64,000 nt of DNA from Endozoicomonas sp. ISHI1 (GTDB lineage: Bacteria > Pseudomonadota > Gammaproteobacteria > Pseudomonadales > Endozoicomonadaceae), in assembly GCF_024606225.1 (NCBI RefSeq), contig NZ_JAGRPU010000027.1, forward strand, positions 19,204 to 83,203, in the 5' to 3' direction. Below the pieces are notes generated by a model. That model was not told the DNA's origin and did no database searches. It saw only the letters and a list, made by a program, of their open reading frames with translations. A program made the position numbers and the translations under genes. Positions 55,228 to 62,667 of this stretch are shown here, in pieces (within the stretch, counting starts at the first letter, position 1; the number at the start of each line of letters is the position of its first letter).

Positions 55228-55446
55228 TACTGTGTCAGAAGTGGTGTCCCGTTTATTAATTGACCAACTAATAAAACACTGGGTGGTAGACAGGTAACTT
55301 CGGGACAAAACATTAAGCAGTGGCCTAAAGACAGCATGGTCATTATTTGAGTATCTGTTTTTCAGAACCCCGTGGAACATATCCAATCCAAGCCTGAATA
55401 GAGCCTTGGCGGGCCTTCAGTGCTTATTCAGATGATTCTATAGGTT

Positions 55447-56325
55447 CTAAAAAACAAGCTCGCACCTGGGTGAAACATTGTCTCGTTCTTTTATAATTTG
55501 TTTTTGAATAGACTTTTCATTTATGAAACTTCTGCTTAATAATTGTCGTGTTTCTAAAGGAAGTTGATCATGCCAGATATCAGGGTTTTCAGATAAAGCT
55601 TTTGCATCAGACTCGTTAAAATCATCTGATAAGAAAGCACTGCCAAACTTAGAATGTAACTCGTAATATTTATCGCTTATAGCGCCGCATTTCATTTTCA
55701 ACTGTATCGCTGATAAAAATAGTGCGGCATTAATAAGTCGTGATGATGGATGACTATAAAAAGGTGATTCTTTTTTAAAGATGTGATCAAAATCGATTAA
55801 TTTTATTTTATTTTTCAGGCAAACCATATTTTCAAGCTTGAAATCCCTGTGACAAACGCCTATCAAATCAAGATGATTTAAAATTTCAAGAACTTGAAAA
55901 ATAATTTCATGAAATTGTGCAACTGATAAATTTGAAAAGTTTTCTTTTAAAAATTGATCGAAGCTAATTTTTCCTAACTCCATCACAATATACATTTTAT
56001 TGTCTTCTTCCAGAACACCAAAGTATTCAATAATATTAGGATGGGGGTTAGCTATTAAAGACTGTATAGAGTTTTTCTCATCAATAGCACTCTCCGCTTT
56101 CCAACCTATCAAAGGAATAACTTTTATAGCTATATCACATTTACGTTCGGTTATACACTTCGACTGATACACATCGCCGCATGCGCCATCACCCAGTTTG
56201 TCTTTAAACTCGAACATATGGGCTTTTGGTATAGTGCCCTGTGCAAAACCATGAAAACACTTTTCTTGACTTTTACTTTCTGCGTCAATTTTCATCCTTT
56301 TGGTTGGTAAGCTTACAATATCCAT
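55447..56325 (-). CDS. Eukaryotic-type protein kinase with DFD motif
   Basis: The 292-residue protein is a Ser/Thr-type kinase: Gly-rich loop LGDGACGDVY at about 44-53, IAIKV with the ATP-binding Lys68, the catalytic loop HRDFKLEN with D161, and DFD at 178-180 in place of DFG. I see no clear APE motif after it, so the C-lobe is unusual. No signal peptide or membrane helix is present. The N-terminus has a basic PTKRMKID that could act as a nuclear-type signal. I choose the start at 56325 because AGGGAA lies six bases upstream; an ATG 21 codons earlier lacks a ribosome site. The gene is very AT-rich compared with dnaB and srkA, pointing to transfer. A host-directed role is only inferred. Confidence 0.8.
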   Translation of the reverse strand: MDIVSLPTKRMKIDAESKSQEKCFHGFAQGTIPKAHMFEFKDKLGDGACGDVYQSKCITERKCDIAIKVIPLIGWKAESAIDEKNSIQSLIANPHPNIIEYFGVLEEDNKMYIVMELGKISFDQFLKENFSNLSVAQFHEIIFQVLEILNHLDLIGVCHRDFKLENMVCLKNKIKLIDFDHIFKKESPFYSHPSSRLINAALFLSAIQLKMKCGAISDKYYELHSKFGSAFLSDDFNESDAKALSENPDIWHDQLPLETRQLLSRSFINEKSIQKQIIKERDNVSPRCELVF

Positions 56326-56395
56326 ATTAATTCCCTGGTTTAATCCGCACTTCAATAATCGGACTCCAGATGAAGAATTTAGTTCCATAAACGGT

Positions 56396-56470
56396 ATGAC
56401 CTAGCCTTTCTCCCGCTCTCCTCACACCACTGCCGTGTGGGTCCGCACCGGGTTCAATGCTGGTTAAAGT
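56396..56470 (-). other. Possible remnant of a group II intron 3' region
   Basis: On the minus strand, GAACCCGGTGCGGACCC followed by CACGGCAGTGGTGTGAG resembles the paired GAACCG-GCGGACCC / GGTGGTGTG segment found after the maturase reading frame of bacterial group II introns. No maturase is present. The match rests on memory of such sequences and is tentative. Confidence 0.3.
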
Positions 56471-56513
56471 TACTGTCGTCGGATACAGCGGGTTTACGAT
56501 AAAACCGGAGACC

Positions 56514-57710
56514 TTTTGGAATTGCAGGTAAGCTGCTTATGCCAATCGTTTTCAAAAATTAGACAGAAATCATTAACATCAGAATACACTCTTCATAGAC
56601 ATGGGAGCTTCTGTTATCTATTTTTAGTCTGCAACGGAAAGATAGCTAGATTCCGGGGCGTTCCCCCGTCTTTTTAAAATAGAACTAACGTTCAATAAAC
56701 TTATTGCCAGAAAAAAGGCCTGATAAAAATGAAGCAATGTATTCGTTTAATTTTAGTATTGGTTACGATGATGCTCCCTTGTACAGGGTATTCTGGAGAT
56801 GATAGATTCGACGCTCTCCTGCCATTAACAGCATTAAGTCTCATGCAAATATTCAAAACCTTTACAGAGGGAGACTCTATCAGCAGCTTTTTCAATCTCG
56901 AAGGGATTCAAGTATGGTCATTTAACAGGGATCACTATTCATCCGATGGGTGGACTGACGAGCAGACTGTTGATGGTATACTGACAGTGTCCGCTACGTT
57001 TCATCAGGCAACTCCAATGGATGCTACCGCTGACCTGCAACCCCGATCTTCAAATTTCATTGATATGGGGGCTGGCATTAGCGCTTACTTTTCGTATGTT
57101 TTGCCATTATTGACTGAATATTTTCGGTCTCAATTCAACCCTGATAGAGTTTATTATCTGGATCGAGCCAATCTTGAACGTCATCAAGGAACAGCAGTAG
57201 ACGATGACCCTGATGGTTTTGATGACGACCATGATGTCAGTGATGATGAAGGAAAAGCTTCAGAAAAAGAGACTGGAGCAAGAGCAATCAACAAAGAGTG
57301 TGAGTTTTTTAAGTGTGAGTATGATGATTGCAGTTCTGTATCTGATACCCCTGAAAATTGGAAAGCTCATGTAATCAGTGACATGAAAAAAGGCACGATC
57401 ACTTACCAAGCTTCATTGTATTATTCAGGTTTTCTCAGGCCAGCTTTTGGGCCTGAGCCAAGTCCTGAACAAAAAGATATGTATGAAAAACAATGTGATA
57501 GAGATGAAGAACTATGCGAAGATTTGATTACACAGACACGTCGTTGCATTGATCTATTCAACAACGGGCTTGATGAAGGGCTAAGCGAGTATCTGCCCTC
57601 TGACCCGAACCTCCCGTATCAGGATTGATGTCGCCTTTTTTGATCCATAAGTCTCAATAGTTAGCAGCTTTTCCCCCGTCGCCGCCTGCGGCGGCGCGGC
57701 GTAACCACCC
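56514..57710. repeat. Direct repeat unit A (about 1.2 kb) of a duplicated gene
   Basis: This unit, a 210-bp leader, a secreted-protein gene and the GCCGCCTGCGGCGG tail, is repeated at about 58711-60053. The leader, the 5' and 3' thirds of the gene, and the tail are most alike. Unit A lacks the mobile element found in unit B and thus provides its empty site. Confidence 0.85.
56729..57628 (+). CDS. Secreted protein of unknown function, paralogue A
   Basis: I do not recognise this 299-residue protein. A signal peptide is clear (residues about 1-22: MKQCIRLILVLVTMMLPCTGY). The mature protein starts acidic, has a conserved VWSFNRDHYSSDGW segment, a helical SAYFSYVLPLLTEYFRSQFN, and an Asp/Glu-rich stretch at about 155-180 that varies most between the two paralogues. 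A Cys-containing CEYDDCSSVSD follows. The end LSEYLPSDPN is shared with paralogue B. It lies in the repeat-flanked island and has AT-rich codon use. Export plus duplication suggests a surface or host-facing protein, by inference. Confidence 0.78.
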   Translation: MKQCIRLILVLVTMMLPCTGYSGDDRFDALLPLTALSLMQIFKTFTEGDSISSFFNLEGIQVWSFNRDHYSSDGWTDEQTVDGILTVSATFHQATPMDATADLQPRSSNFIDMGAGISAYFSYVLPLLTEYFRSQFNPDRVYYLDRANLERHQGTAVDDDPDGFDDDHDVSDDEGKASEKETGARAINKECEFFKCEYDDCSSVSDTPENWKAHVISDMKKGTITYQASLYYSGFLRPAFGPEPSPEQKDMYEKQCDRDEELCEDLITQTRRCIDLFNNGLDEGLSEYLPSDPNLPYQD

Positions 57711-57797
57711 ACTGAAACGTTTGCTAACTATTATGTTTTGAACTTTATGCATGGTATTGACTCTGAATAGTGAAATAAATGAAAAAGGAGTTTCACC

Positions 57798-58634
57798 ATG
57801 ACGACACCGGTCAGCAATGTTACAAATAAAGGGTTGCTCTCAACAATAGAGGTAGCCAAAAAACAGAGCGCTTTCGATTCACATAAAGCTGGAGCAACAT
57901 TTTATAACAGGCCTGTGGAATGTGTAGAGCCATCAGTATCTATAAAAATTGATAGATCCAAAAACAGGTGCACTACTCTTAAAGGACTGGCTCAGAGTCA
58001 TATGGGCATGAGAGAGGTGACATTAAAGTATATTCCTTTTGAAATAGACGTCACCATTTTTAATTGTATCAATGGCAATGAAAGAGATAATGAGCTGGCA
58101 GAAAAAATGATGGTGATTAGTGATGACTGCTCAAAAAGTTCTTTCTCTTTTAACATTAAAACAGAAGATGGCAATCACGAGTATAAGCCTTCACACTTCT
58201 GGCAAGAACAACTACTAAAATGTATAAATGCAGGATTGCAAGTTTTTTTCGATGACTGCCCCCCAGATAAAGTGGTTCCTCTGTTAGGAAACAAGACTGT
58301 TGGTAATATTTATAAAGGTAAAAAAATCCCAACAACTTGCTTTCAATTTGTTAACTTTATGGAATTTAATTCAAATTCATTTCAAGATAATTTCCGCATA
58401 GAACTTACAATCTTAAAAAATTCAAAGATAGAGAATCCATTCATTCCTGTTGCAATTTTAAACAACAACGAAATCGTTCATATATTTATTCACATTGGAG
58501 ATAATGTTTGTATAGGGAAATTGGGAGGTGAAAATATTTTTTTTCATACTGCTGAAGACATATTGAATCATTATCAAGAATCTTTTGAAAATCCTTTGAC
58601 TTTAGCGATTGCAAATATTAAACCTTTACCCTAG
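57798..58634 (+). CDS. Unknown protein between the two duplicated genes
   Basis: I do not recognise this 278-residue protein. It has no signal peptide or membrane helix. The N-terminal 50 residues are Ser/Thr/Asn/Lys-rich and probably disordered, a feature also seen in type III effectors but not proof. The rest is mixed alpha/beta with several Cys and Asn-rich strands such as NPFIPVAILNNNEIVHIFIHIG. AAAAGGAG stands eight bases before the ATG at 57798, so translation is well supported. It lies between repeat units A and B, and its AT content is among the highest in the window. Confidence 0.72.
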   Translation: MTTPVSNVTNKGLLSTIEVAKKQSAFDSHKAGATFYNRPVECVEPSVSIKIDRSKNRCTTLKGLAQSHMGMREVTLKYIPFEIDVTIFNCINGNERDNELAEKMMVISDDCSKSSFSFNIKTEDGNHEYKPSHFWQEQLLKCINAGLQVFFDDCPPDKVVPLLGNKTVGNIYKGKKIPTTCFQFVNFMEFNSNSFQDNFRIELTILKNSKIENPFIPVAILNNNEIVHIFIHIGDNVCIGKLGGENIFFHTAEDILNHYQESFENPLTLAIANIKPLP

Positions 58635-58923
58635 TTGTGTGGCACATAAAGGACTGTCCAACTTTTATTGATTAATCAGCAACCTGGAAAACTAACCTGA
58701 CACAGTGGGTTTTTGGTATTGCAGGTAAGTGGCTTATGCCAATCTTGTTTAAAACCAGACAGAAACCATCAATATCACTGAATACACTGGTCATAGACAC
58801 GGGAGCCTCTGTTAGCTATTGATAGTCAGCAGCCGGGAGATAGCTAAATCGCGGGGGCCCCCTGTCTTTTTGGAATCGAACTCATGTTCAATAAACTTAT
58901 TGCCAGTAAAAAGGCTTGATAAT

Positions 58924-59811
58924 ATGAAACAATGTATTCGTTTAATTTTAGTTTTGGTTACAGTGATGCTCCCCTGTACAGGGTATTCTGGAGACGATAG
59001 ATACGACGCTCTCCTGCCATTGACAGCGTTAAGTCTCATGCAAATGTTCAAAACCTTTATAGAGGGAGGCTCTTCCAGCAGCCTTTTCAATATCGAAGGG
59101 CTTCAAGTATGGTCATTTAACAGGGATCACTATTCATCCGATGGATTTTTAGCAACTGACGAGCAGACTGTTGATGGTGTACTGACAGTGTCAGCTACGT
59201 TTCAGGCGACTCCAACGGATGCTGCCCCTAGCCAGCAACTCCGAATATCAAATTTTCTTGATATGGAAGATAGCATTAGCGCTTACTTTTCGTCTGTTTT
59301 GCCATTATTGACTGAGTATTTTCGGTCTCAATTCAACCCTGATAAAGTTTATTATCTGGATCGAGCCAATCTTGAACGTCATCAAGGATCAGCAGTAGTC
59401 GCTGGCCCTTATGATTCTGATGACAACTATGATGCCAGTGATGATAAAGGAAAAGCTTCAGAAAAAGAGACTGGAGCTCGGGCAACCAACAAAAAGTGTG
59501 AGTATGATGATTGCAGTCCTGTATCTGAAGCTCCTGCATATTGGGAAACTGTTATAATCGGTGACCTGAATAAAGGCACTATTGTTTACAAAACCAAACT
59601 CTATTATTCAGGTTTTCTCAGGCCAGTTTTTGGGCCTGAGCTAAGCCCTGAACAAGATGAGATTTATGAAGAACAATGTTTTCGTAATGAAGAACCATCC
59701 GAAGATCTGATTACACTGACACGTCGTTGCATTGATCTATTCTTCGGCGGGCTTGATAAAGGGCTAAGCGAGTATCTGCCCTCTGAACCGAACCCCCCGC
59801 ATCAGGATTGA
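58924..59811 (+). CDS. Secreted protein of unknown function, paralogue B
   Basis: This 295-residue protein is a close paralogue of the one at 56729. The signal peptide (MKQCIRLILVLVTVMLPCTGY) and the segments VWSFNRDHYSSDG, SAYFSSVLPLLTEYFRSQFN, YYSGFLRPVFGPELSPEQ and LSEYLPSEPN are shared. Differences cluster in the acidic middle and in loss of one short segment before CEYDDCS. An upstream in-frame extension to 58819 is not used, because it lies in the leader conserved with paralogue A, where it is not open. Its function is unknown. Confidence 0.78.
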   Translation: MKQCIRLILVLVTVMLPCTGYSGDDRYDALLPLTALSLMQMFKTFIEGGSSSSLFNIEGLQVWSFNRDHYSSDGFLATDEQTVDGVLTVSATFQATPTDAAPSQQLRISNFLDMEDSISAYFSSVLPLLTEYFRSQFNPDKVYYLDRANLERHQGSAVVAGPYDSDDNYDASDDKGKASEKETGARATNKKCEYDDCSPVSEAPAYWETVIIGDLNKGTIVYKTKLYYSGFLRPVFGPELSPEQDEIYEEQCFRNEEPSEDLITLTRRCIDLFFGGLDKGLSEYLPSEPNPPHQD

Positions 59812-59847
59812 TGTCACCTTTTTTGATCCATGAGTCTCAATAGCTAG

Positions 59848-60006
59848 GAGGCTGACCGAGAATAGACTGCCCTACTGCGGCGGCAGCAAATTGGTCTGAA
59901 AATCCGCTTTTGTTCGTCAAATAGCTCGCTATTCTCCTCACAAAACCGAATTTTCATCCTCAATTTTCTGCCGTCCTCGCTACGGGCGCTATTCTCGGTC
60001 AGCCTC
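59848..60006. mobile_element. 159-bp inverted-repeat element, subtype 2, CTAG duplication
   Basis: The ends are GAGGCTGACCGAGAATAG and its exact reverse complement. CTAG stands on both sides (59844-59847, 60007-60010), and repeat unit A shows the empty site with a single TTAG. Read in reverse, the core matches the element at 30900 (GAGGAGAATAGCGAGCTA and the CCGTAGCGAGGA block), but the terminal 18 bases differ. Paired arms differ in a compensating way: CTGCTTC/GAAGCAG there, CGCTTTTG/CAAAAGCG-type pairing here. Confidence 0.9.
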
Positions 60007-60064
60007 CTAGCAGCTTTTACCCTCGTCGCCGCCTGCGGCGGCAAGGCGAAACCAGGCGCAATGC

Positions 60065-60391
60065 CTATTCTGAAGCAACAAGAATCAGCCCCGACTTACT
60101 ACCTGTACCAGTACCTACTGAATTGACAGTCACTTCTCCTTGACTGTTTAAGCCATAACCAATAACCAGACTGTAATCATCCACAAGAAATTGAGTGAAT
60201 ATATCCGGGGCAACTTTGAAAAAGCTCATAATTTCAGAAATAAAAGTTTCAGCAAGCTGAGGAGCCAAGTTATAAACTGCCAGTGCAACTGAGAGCTTAC
60301 TCTTCAATATTTCCTCATCTGTTTCTGAAGCAGATACAGGGCAGGTTATTAGAATTAAGCTGACGATCATGGTTGATATTACTGAACGCAC
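60065..60391 (-). CDS. Small secreted protein of unknown function
   Basis: I do not recognise this protein of about 108 residues. A signal peptide is likely (MIVSLILITCPVSASETDEE, cut after VSA). The mature part is helical with the stretch YNLAPQLAETFISEIMSFF and a Gly/Ser-rich C-terminal tail ending ILVASE. A GTG at 60391 has GAGG seven bases upstream and is preferred to a TTG two codons earlier. It lies just inside the right direct repeat and points inward. Confidence 0.6.
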   Translation of the reverse strand: MRSVISTMIVSLILITCPVSASETDEEILKSKLSVALAVYNLAPQLAETFISEIMSFFKVAPDIFTQFLVDDYSLVIGYGLNSQGEVTVNSVGTGTGSKSGLILVASE

Positions 60392-60451
60392 TTGCAAGCC
60401 TCATAGTTTAGAGTGTGTCGGCAGTATAGACATGAGTAGTTCAGCCTCCCA

Positions 60452-60480
60452 AGAGTCTTGAGTTAAGCTCACCTATTCCC
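60452..60480. repeat. Right 29-bp direct repeat of the island
   Basis: This copy overlaps the last four codons of srkA on the minus strand and also retains the end of the AlbA-type gene (AGAGTCTTGA) on the plus strand. It differs at one of 29 positions from the copy at 55199-55227. Confidence 0.85.
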
Positions 60481-61467
60481 ATAAACCGATAGCACTGGTT
60501 CATCCAGATTGGCCATCTGCTCCCTAAGCTCCAGAATATGTTCTGACCAGTAACGCTCGGTATTGAACCAGGTAAATGCCATGGGGAAGGCCGGGTCCGT
60601 CCAGCGTTTAGCCAGCCAGCCGGAGTAGTTGATCAGCCTCAGGGTTCGGAAATATTCCACCAGATTGAGCTCTATGGGATCAAACTCATGAAATTCCTCA
60701 TAACCTTCCAGCAGTTCTGCCAGTTGGGTGGTCTGGCTGGCCCGGTCGCCGCTCAGAAACATCCATAAATCCTGAATAGCGGGAGCCATGCAGGTGTCGT
60801 CGAAGTCGACAAAGTGAGGGTTATCATCTCGCCAGAGAATGTTGCCGACGTGAGCATCACCGTGCACACGAATCATTTTTGGGTGGTATTGAGCTTCGAT
60901 TCGGGCAAGACGATCGAGAATGTCCCGGGTCAGGGTTTCATAAGCTTCTCTGAGTGTGGCGGGAATAAAATCATTGTCCAGCAGCCAGCTGACATTATCG
61001 ATGCCGTATCTTTGCAGATTAATCTCAGGACGATGCTGGAAAGGCGCTGCCGAGCCCAGTTTATGCAGCCTTCCCATACAACGACCCAGAACCAGCAGGT
61101 GATCCAGATTATCGAGTTCCGGTGGATAGCCTCCCATGCGTTTGAACAGGGCAAACTGGAAGCCTTCAAACTCATGCAAGGTTTCCTGATTCTCGTTTTG
61201 GAGGGGGGCCACGATTGGGAATTCCATTTCTTGCAGTTCCAGCGAGAAGGCGTGTTCTTCCAGAATCTGATCATGGCTCCAGCGCTCGGGACGATAAAAT
61301 TTGGCAATAATCGGTAAGCCGTCTTCAATCCCCACCTGGTAAACACGGTTTTCGTAGCTGTTCAGAGCCAGGTTTCTGGCATCACACAGGTATCCCTGAC
61401 TTTCCACTGCGTCCATCACCCGGTCAGGCGTCAGTCGTTCATAGGGATGCTGGATATCTGAACTCAT
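60469..61467 (-). CDS. srkA: Stress response kinase A (YihE-type)
   Basis: SrkA/YihE is a cytoplasmic APH-fold Ser/Thr kinase that protects against stress-induced death, in Escherichia coli by opposing MazEF and as part of the Cpx response. The 332-residue protein has the YENRVYQVGIEDG N-lobe, VAKFYRPERWS-like text (IIAKFYRPERWSHDQI), and the catalytic block IRVHGDAHVGNILW followed by PHFVDFDDTCMAPAIQDLWM, matching the family. I use the ATG at 61465-61467 with GGGAG seven bases upstream. Its 3' end carries the right direct repeat of the island but remains intact. Confidence 0.93.
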   Translation of the reverse strand: MSSDIQHPYERLTPDRVMDAVESQGYLCDARNLALNSYENRVYQVGIEDGLPIIAKFYRPERWSHDQILEEHAFSLELQEMEFPIVAPLQNENQETLHEFEGFQFALFKRMGGYPPELDNLDHLLVLGRCMGRLHKLGSAAPFQHRPEINLQRYGIDNVSWLLDNDFIPATLREAYETLTRDILDRLARIEAQYHPKMIRVHGDAHVGNILWRDDNPHFVDFDDTCMAPAIQDLWMFLSGDRASQTTQLAELLEGYEEFHEFDPIELNLVEYFRTLRLINYSGWLAKRWTDPAFPMAFTWFNTERYWSEHILELREQMANLDEPVLSVYGNR

Positions 61468-61527
61468 AGAGGGCTCCCACCAAGGCAATGATCGTTAGCC
61501 GCAGAAGTTTACTACGAAATCCCTCTC

Positions 61528-61551
61528 AAAAGGTCAGGTTTACTGACCTTT
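61528..61551. promoter_or_regulatory. Palindrome upstream of kinase gene 1
   Basis: AAAGGTCAG and CTGACCTTT surround GTTTA, about 75 bases before the kinase start. The same palindrome, slightly shorter, lies before the second kinase gene (62573-62591). It may be an operator, or a terminator for whatever is transcribed from upstream. Confidence 0.5.
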
Positions 61552-61625
61552 CTGTTAGTTCTTCAGAAAACTTTTTCTGCCTTTGGTGACTCAAACCTCT
61601 TATCAGTCTCAGGAAGGACAAAACA

Positions 61626-62537
61626 ATGGATGTTCAAGGCGTTACTTATCCAGGCCGCAGTTATCCAGACCACAGCTCACCCACAGATCAGGGGCTTTCC
61701 TGTAATCCCTGTGAAATGGTTGCATCGGCTGTTTACTACCTACTGGGTAAGCTCAGGCGGATTAGTGTGGATGAGGGGTTGCTGGCCTCCAGAGTCGAAC
61801 ATGTGGAAAATGGCGTCTCGGTGTCCCTTGAACTCTGGGGGACTCCGAGAGGTAAAAGCCTCTACATGAGAAAGTGTGGTTTAACCGAAGTGCGTAAACA
61901 CCAACTCAAGATGGAAAAGGCGCTTCTCAGAGAGGCTCAGGGCCCGAATATCGTCAGGCTTATTGAATCGGACGACGATACTTTACTGATGCCCGACGCA
62001 GGCCGGTCACTTTATGAAAAGTTTATTCATAGTAAAGAAGCGTTATCACAGCCCGAATTTGAGACCTATGCCCGGCAGTTAATGAAGGGGGTCGCCCATT
62101 TGCACGATTCGGGGATCTGGCACCTGGACTTAAAGCTGGACAATCTGATAGTAGATGACGAACACAATCTCTCTATCATTGATTTTGGTCTGTCTCAGTA
62201 TGCAGGTCCATCTGAAAACTTGGAAGTGTGTACAAAAGGCTATAAACCTCCTGAAATGTTTTACGAAGGACCTGAGGCCATTTCCAGTAAAACCGATGTT
62301 TTTTCAGCGGGTGTTTGTCTCTTCAGGCTGTTGACGTGTAAAAAGCTTTTTCCCGACAAGTTTGATCAGAACAAGATGATGAACCAACACACTTATTATG
62401 AGCACCTGAACCTTCAACTGAAAAAGGTGGCGCATATTGATAAACGCTATGTGGCTTTGCTGAAGTCAATGCTGGCCTGGAATCCGAAGCATCGGCCTGA
62501 TGCCGGGAAAGTGCTGAGCTACTTCATGAAAACCTGA
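61626..62537 (+). CDS. Eukaryotic-type Ser/Thr protein kinase, tandem copy 1
   Basis: The 303-residue protein has kinase motifs: MRKC as possible beta-3 Lys region, catalytic loop HLDLKLDN at 166-173 with D168, DFG at 186-188 (IIDFGLSQ), a GYKPPE in the APE position at 205-210, KTDVFSAGVCLF and a final HRPDAGKVLSYF. No clear Gly-rich loop is visible. HLD instead of HRD in the catalytic loop means an RD-less kinase. The first 45 residues have two Cys and a hydrophobic MVASAVYYLLG, not a standard signal peptide. AGGAAGGA precedes the ATG. It is one half of a tandem duplication; substrates are unknown. Confidence 0.85.
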   Translation: MDVQGVTYPGRSYPDHSSPTDQGLSCNPCEMVASAVYYLLGKLRRISVDEGLLASRVEHVENGVSVSLELWGTPRGKSLYMRKCGLTEVRKHQLKMEKALLREAQGPNIVRLIESDDDTLLMPDAGRSLYEKFIHSKEALSQPEFETYARQLMKGVAHLHDSGIWHLDLKLDNLIVDDEHNLSIIDFGLSQYAGPSENLEVCTKGYKPPEMFYEGPEAISSKTDVFSAGVCLFRLLTCKKLFPDKFDQNKMMNQHTYYEHLNLQLKKVAHIDKRYVALLKSMLAWNPKHRPDAGKVLSYFMKT

Positions 62538-62572
62538 TTGTGACATAAGTAATGAGCTTTATCCCCCTCAAC

Positions 62573-62591
62573 AGGTCAGGTTTACTGACCT
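62573..62591. promoter_or_regulatory. Palindrome upstream of kinase gene 2
   Basis: AGGTCAG and CTGACCT around GTTTA, followed by the same TTCTGTTAGTTCTTC as upstream of kinase gene 1. The pair shows that the duplicated unit includes the promoter region. Confidence 0.5.
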
Positions 62592-62667
62592 TTCTGTTAG
62601 TTCTTCTGAAAACTTTTTCTGCTTTTTGTGACTCAAATCTTATATCAAGCTCAGGAAGGACAGAACA

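Larger units (their letters stand above)
58711..60053. repeat. Direct repeat unit B, interrupted by a mobile element
   Basis: This is the second copy of the unit at 56514-57710. Beyond the gene, CTCAATAG-CTAG is split from CAGCTTTTA by the 159-bp element, where unit A has CTCAATAGTTAGCAGCTTTT uninterrupted. The GCCGCCTGCGGCGG hairpin follows in both. Confidence 0.85.

Noticed and set aside
57640..60060. CRISPR-like look of repeated segments in the island
   Set aside because: The repeats are two copies of a kilobase-scale unit, not short regularly spaced repeats; no array is present.
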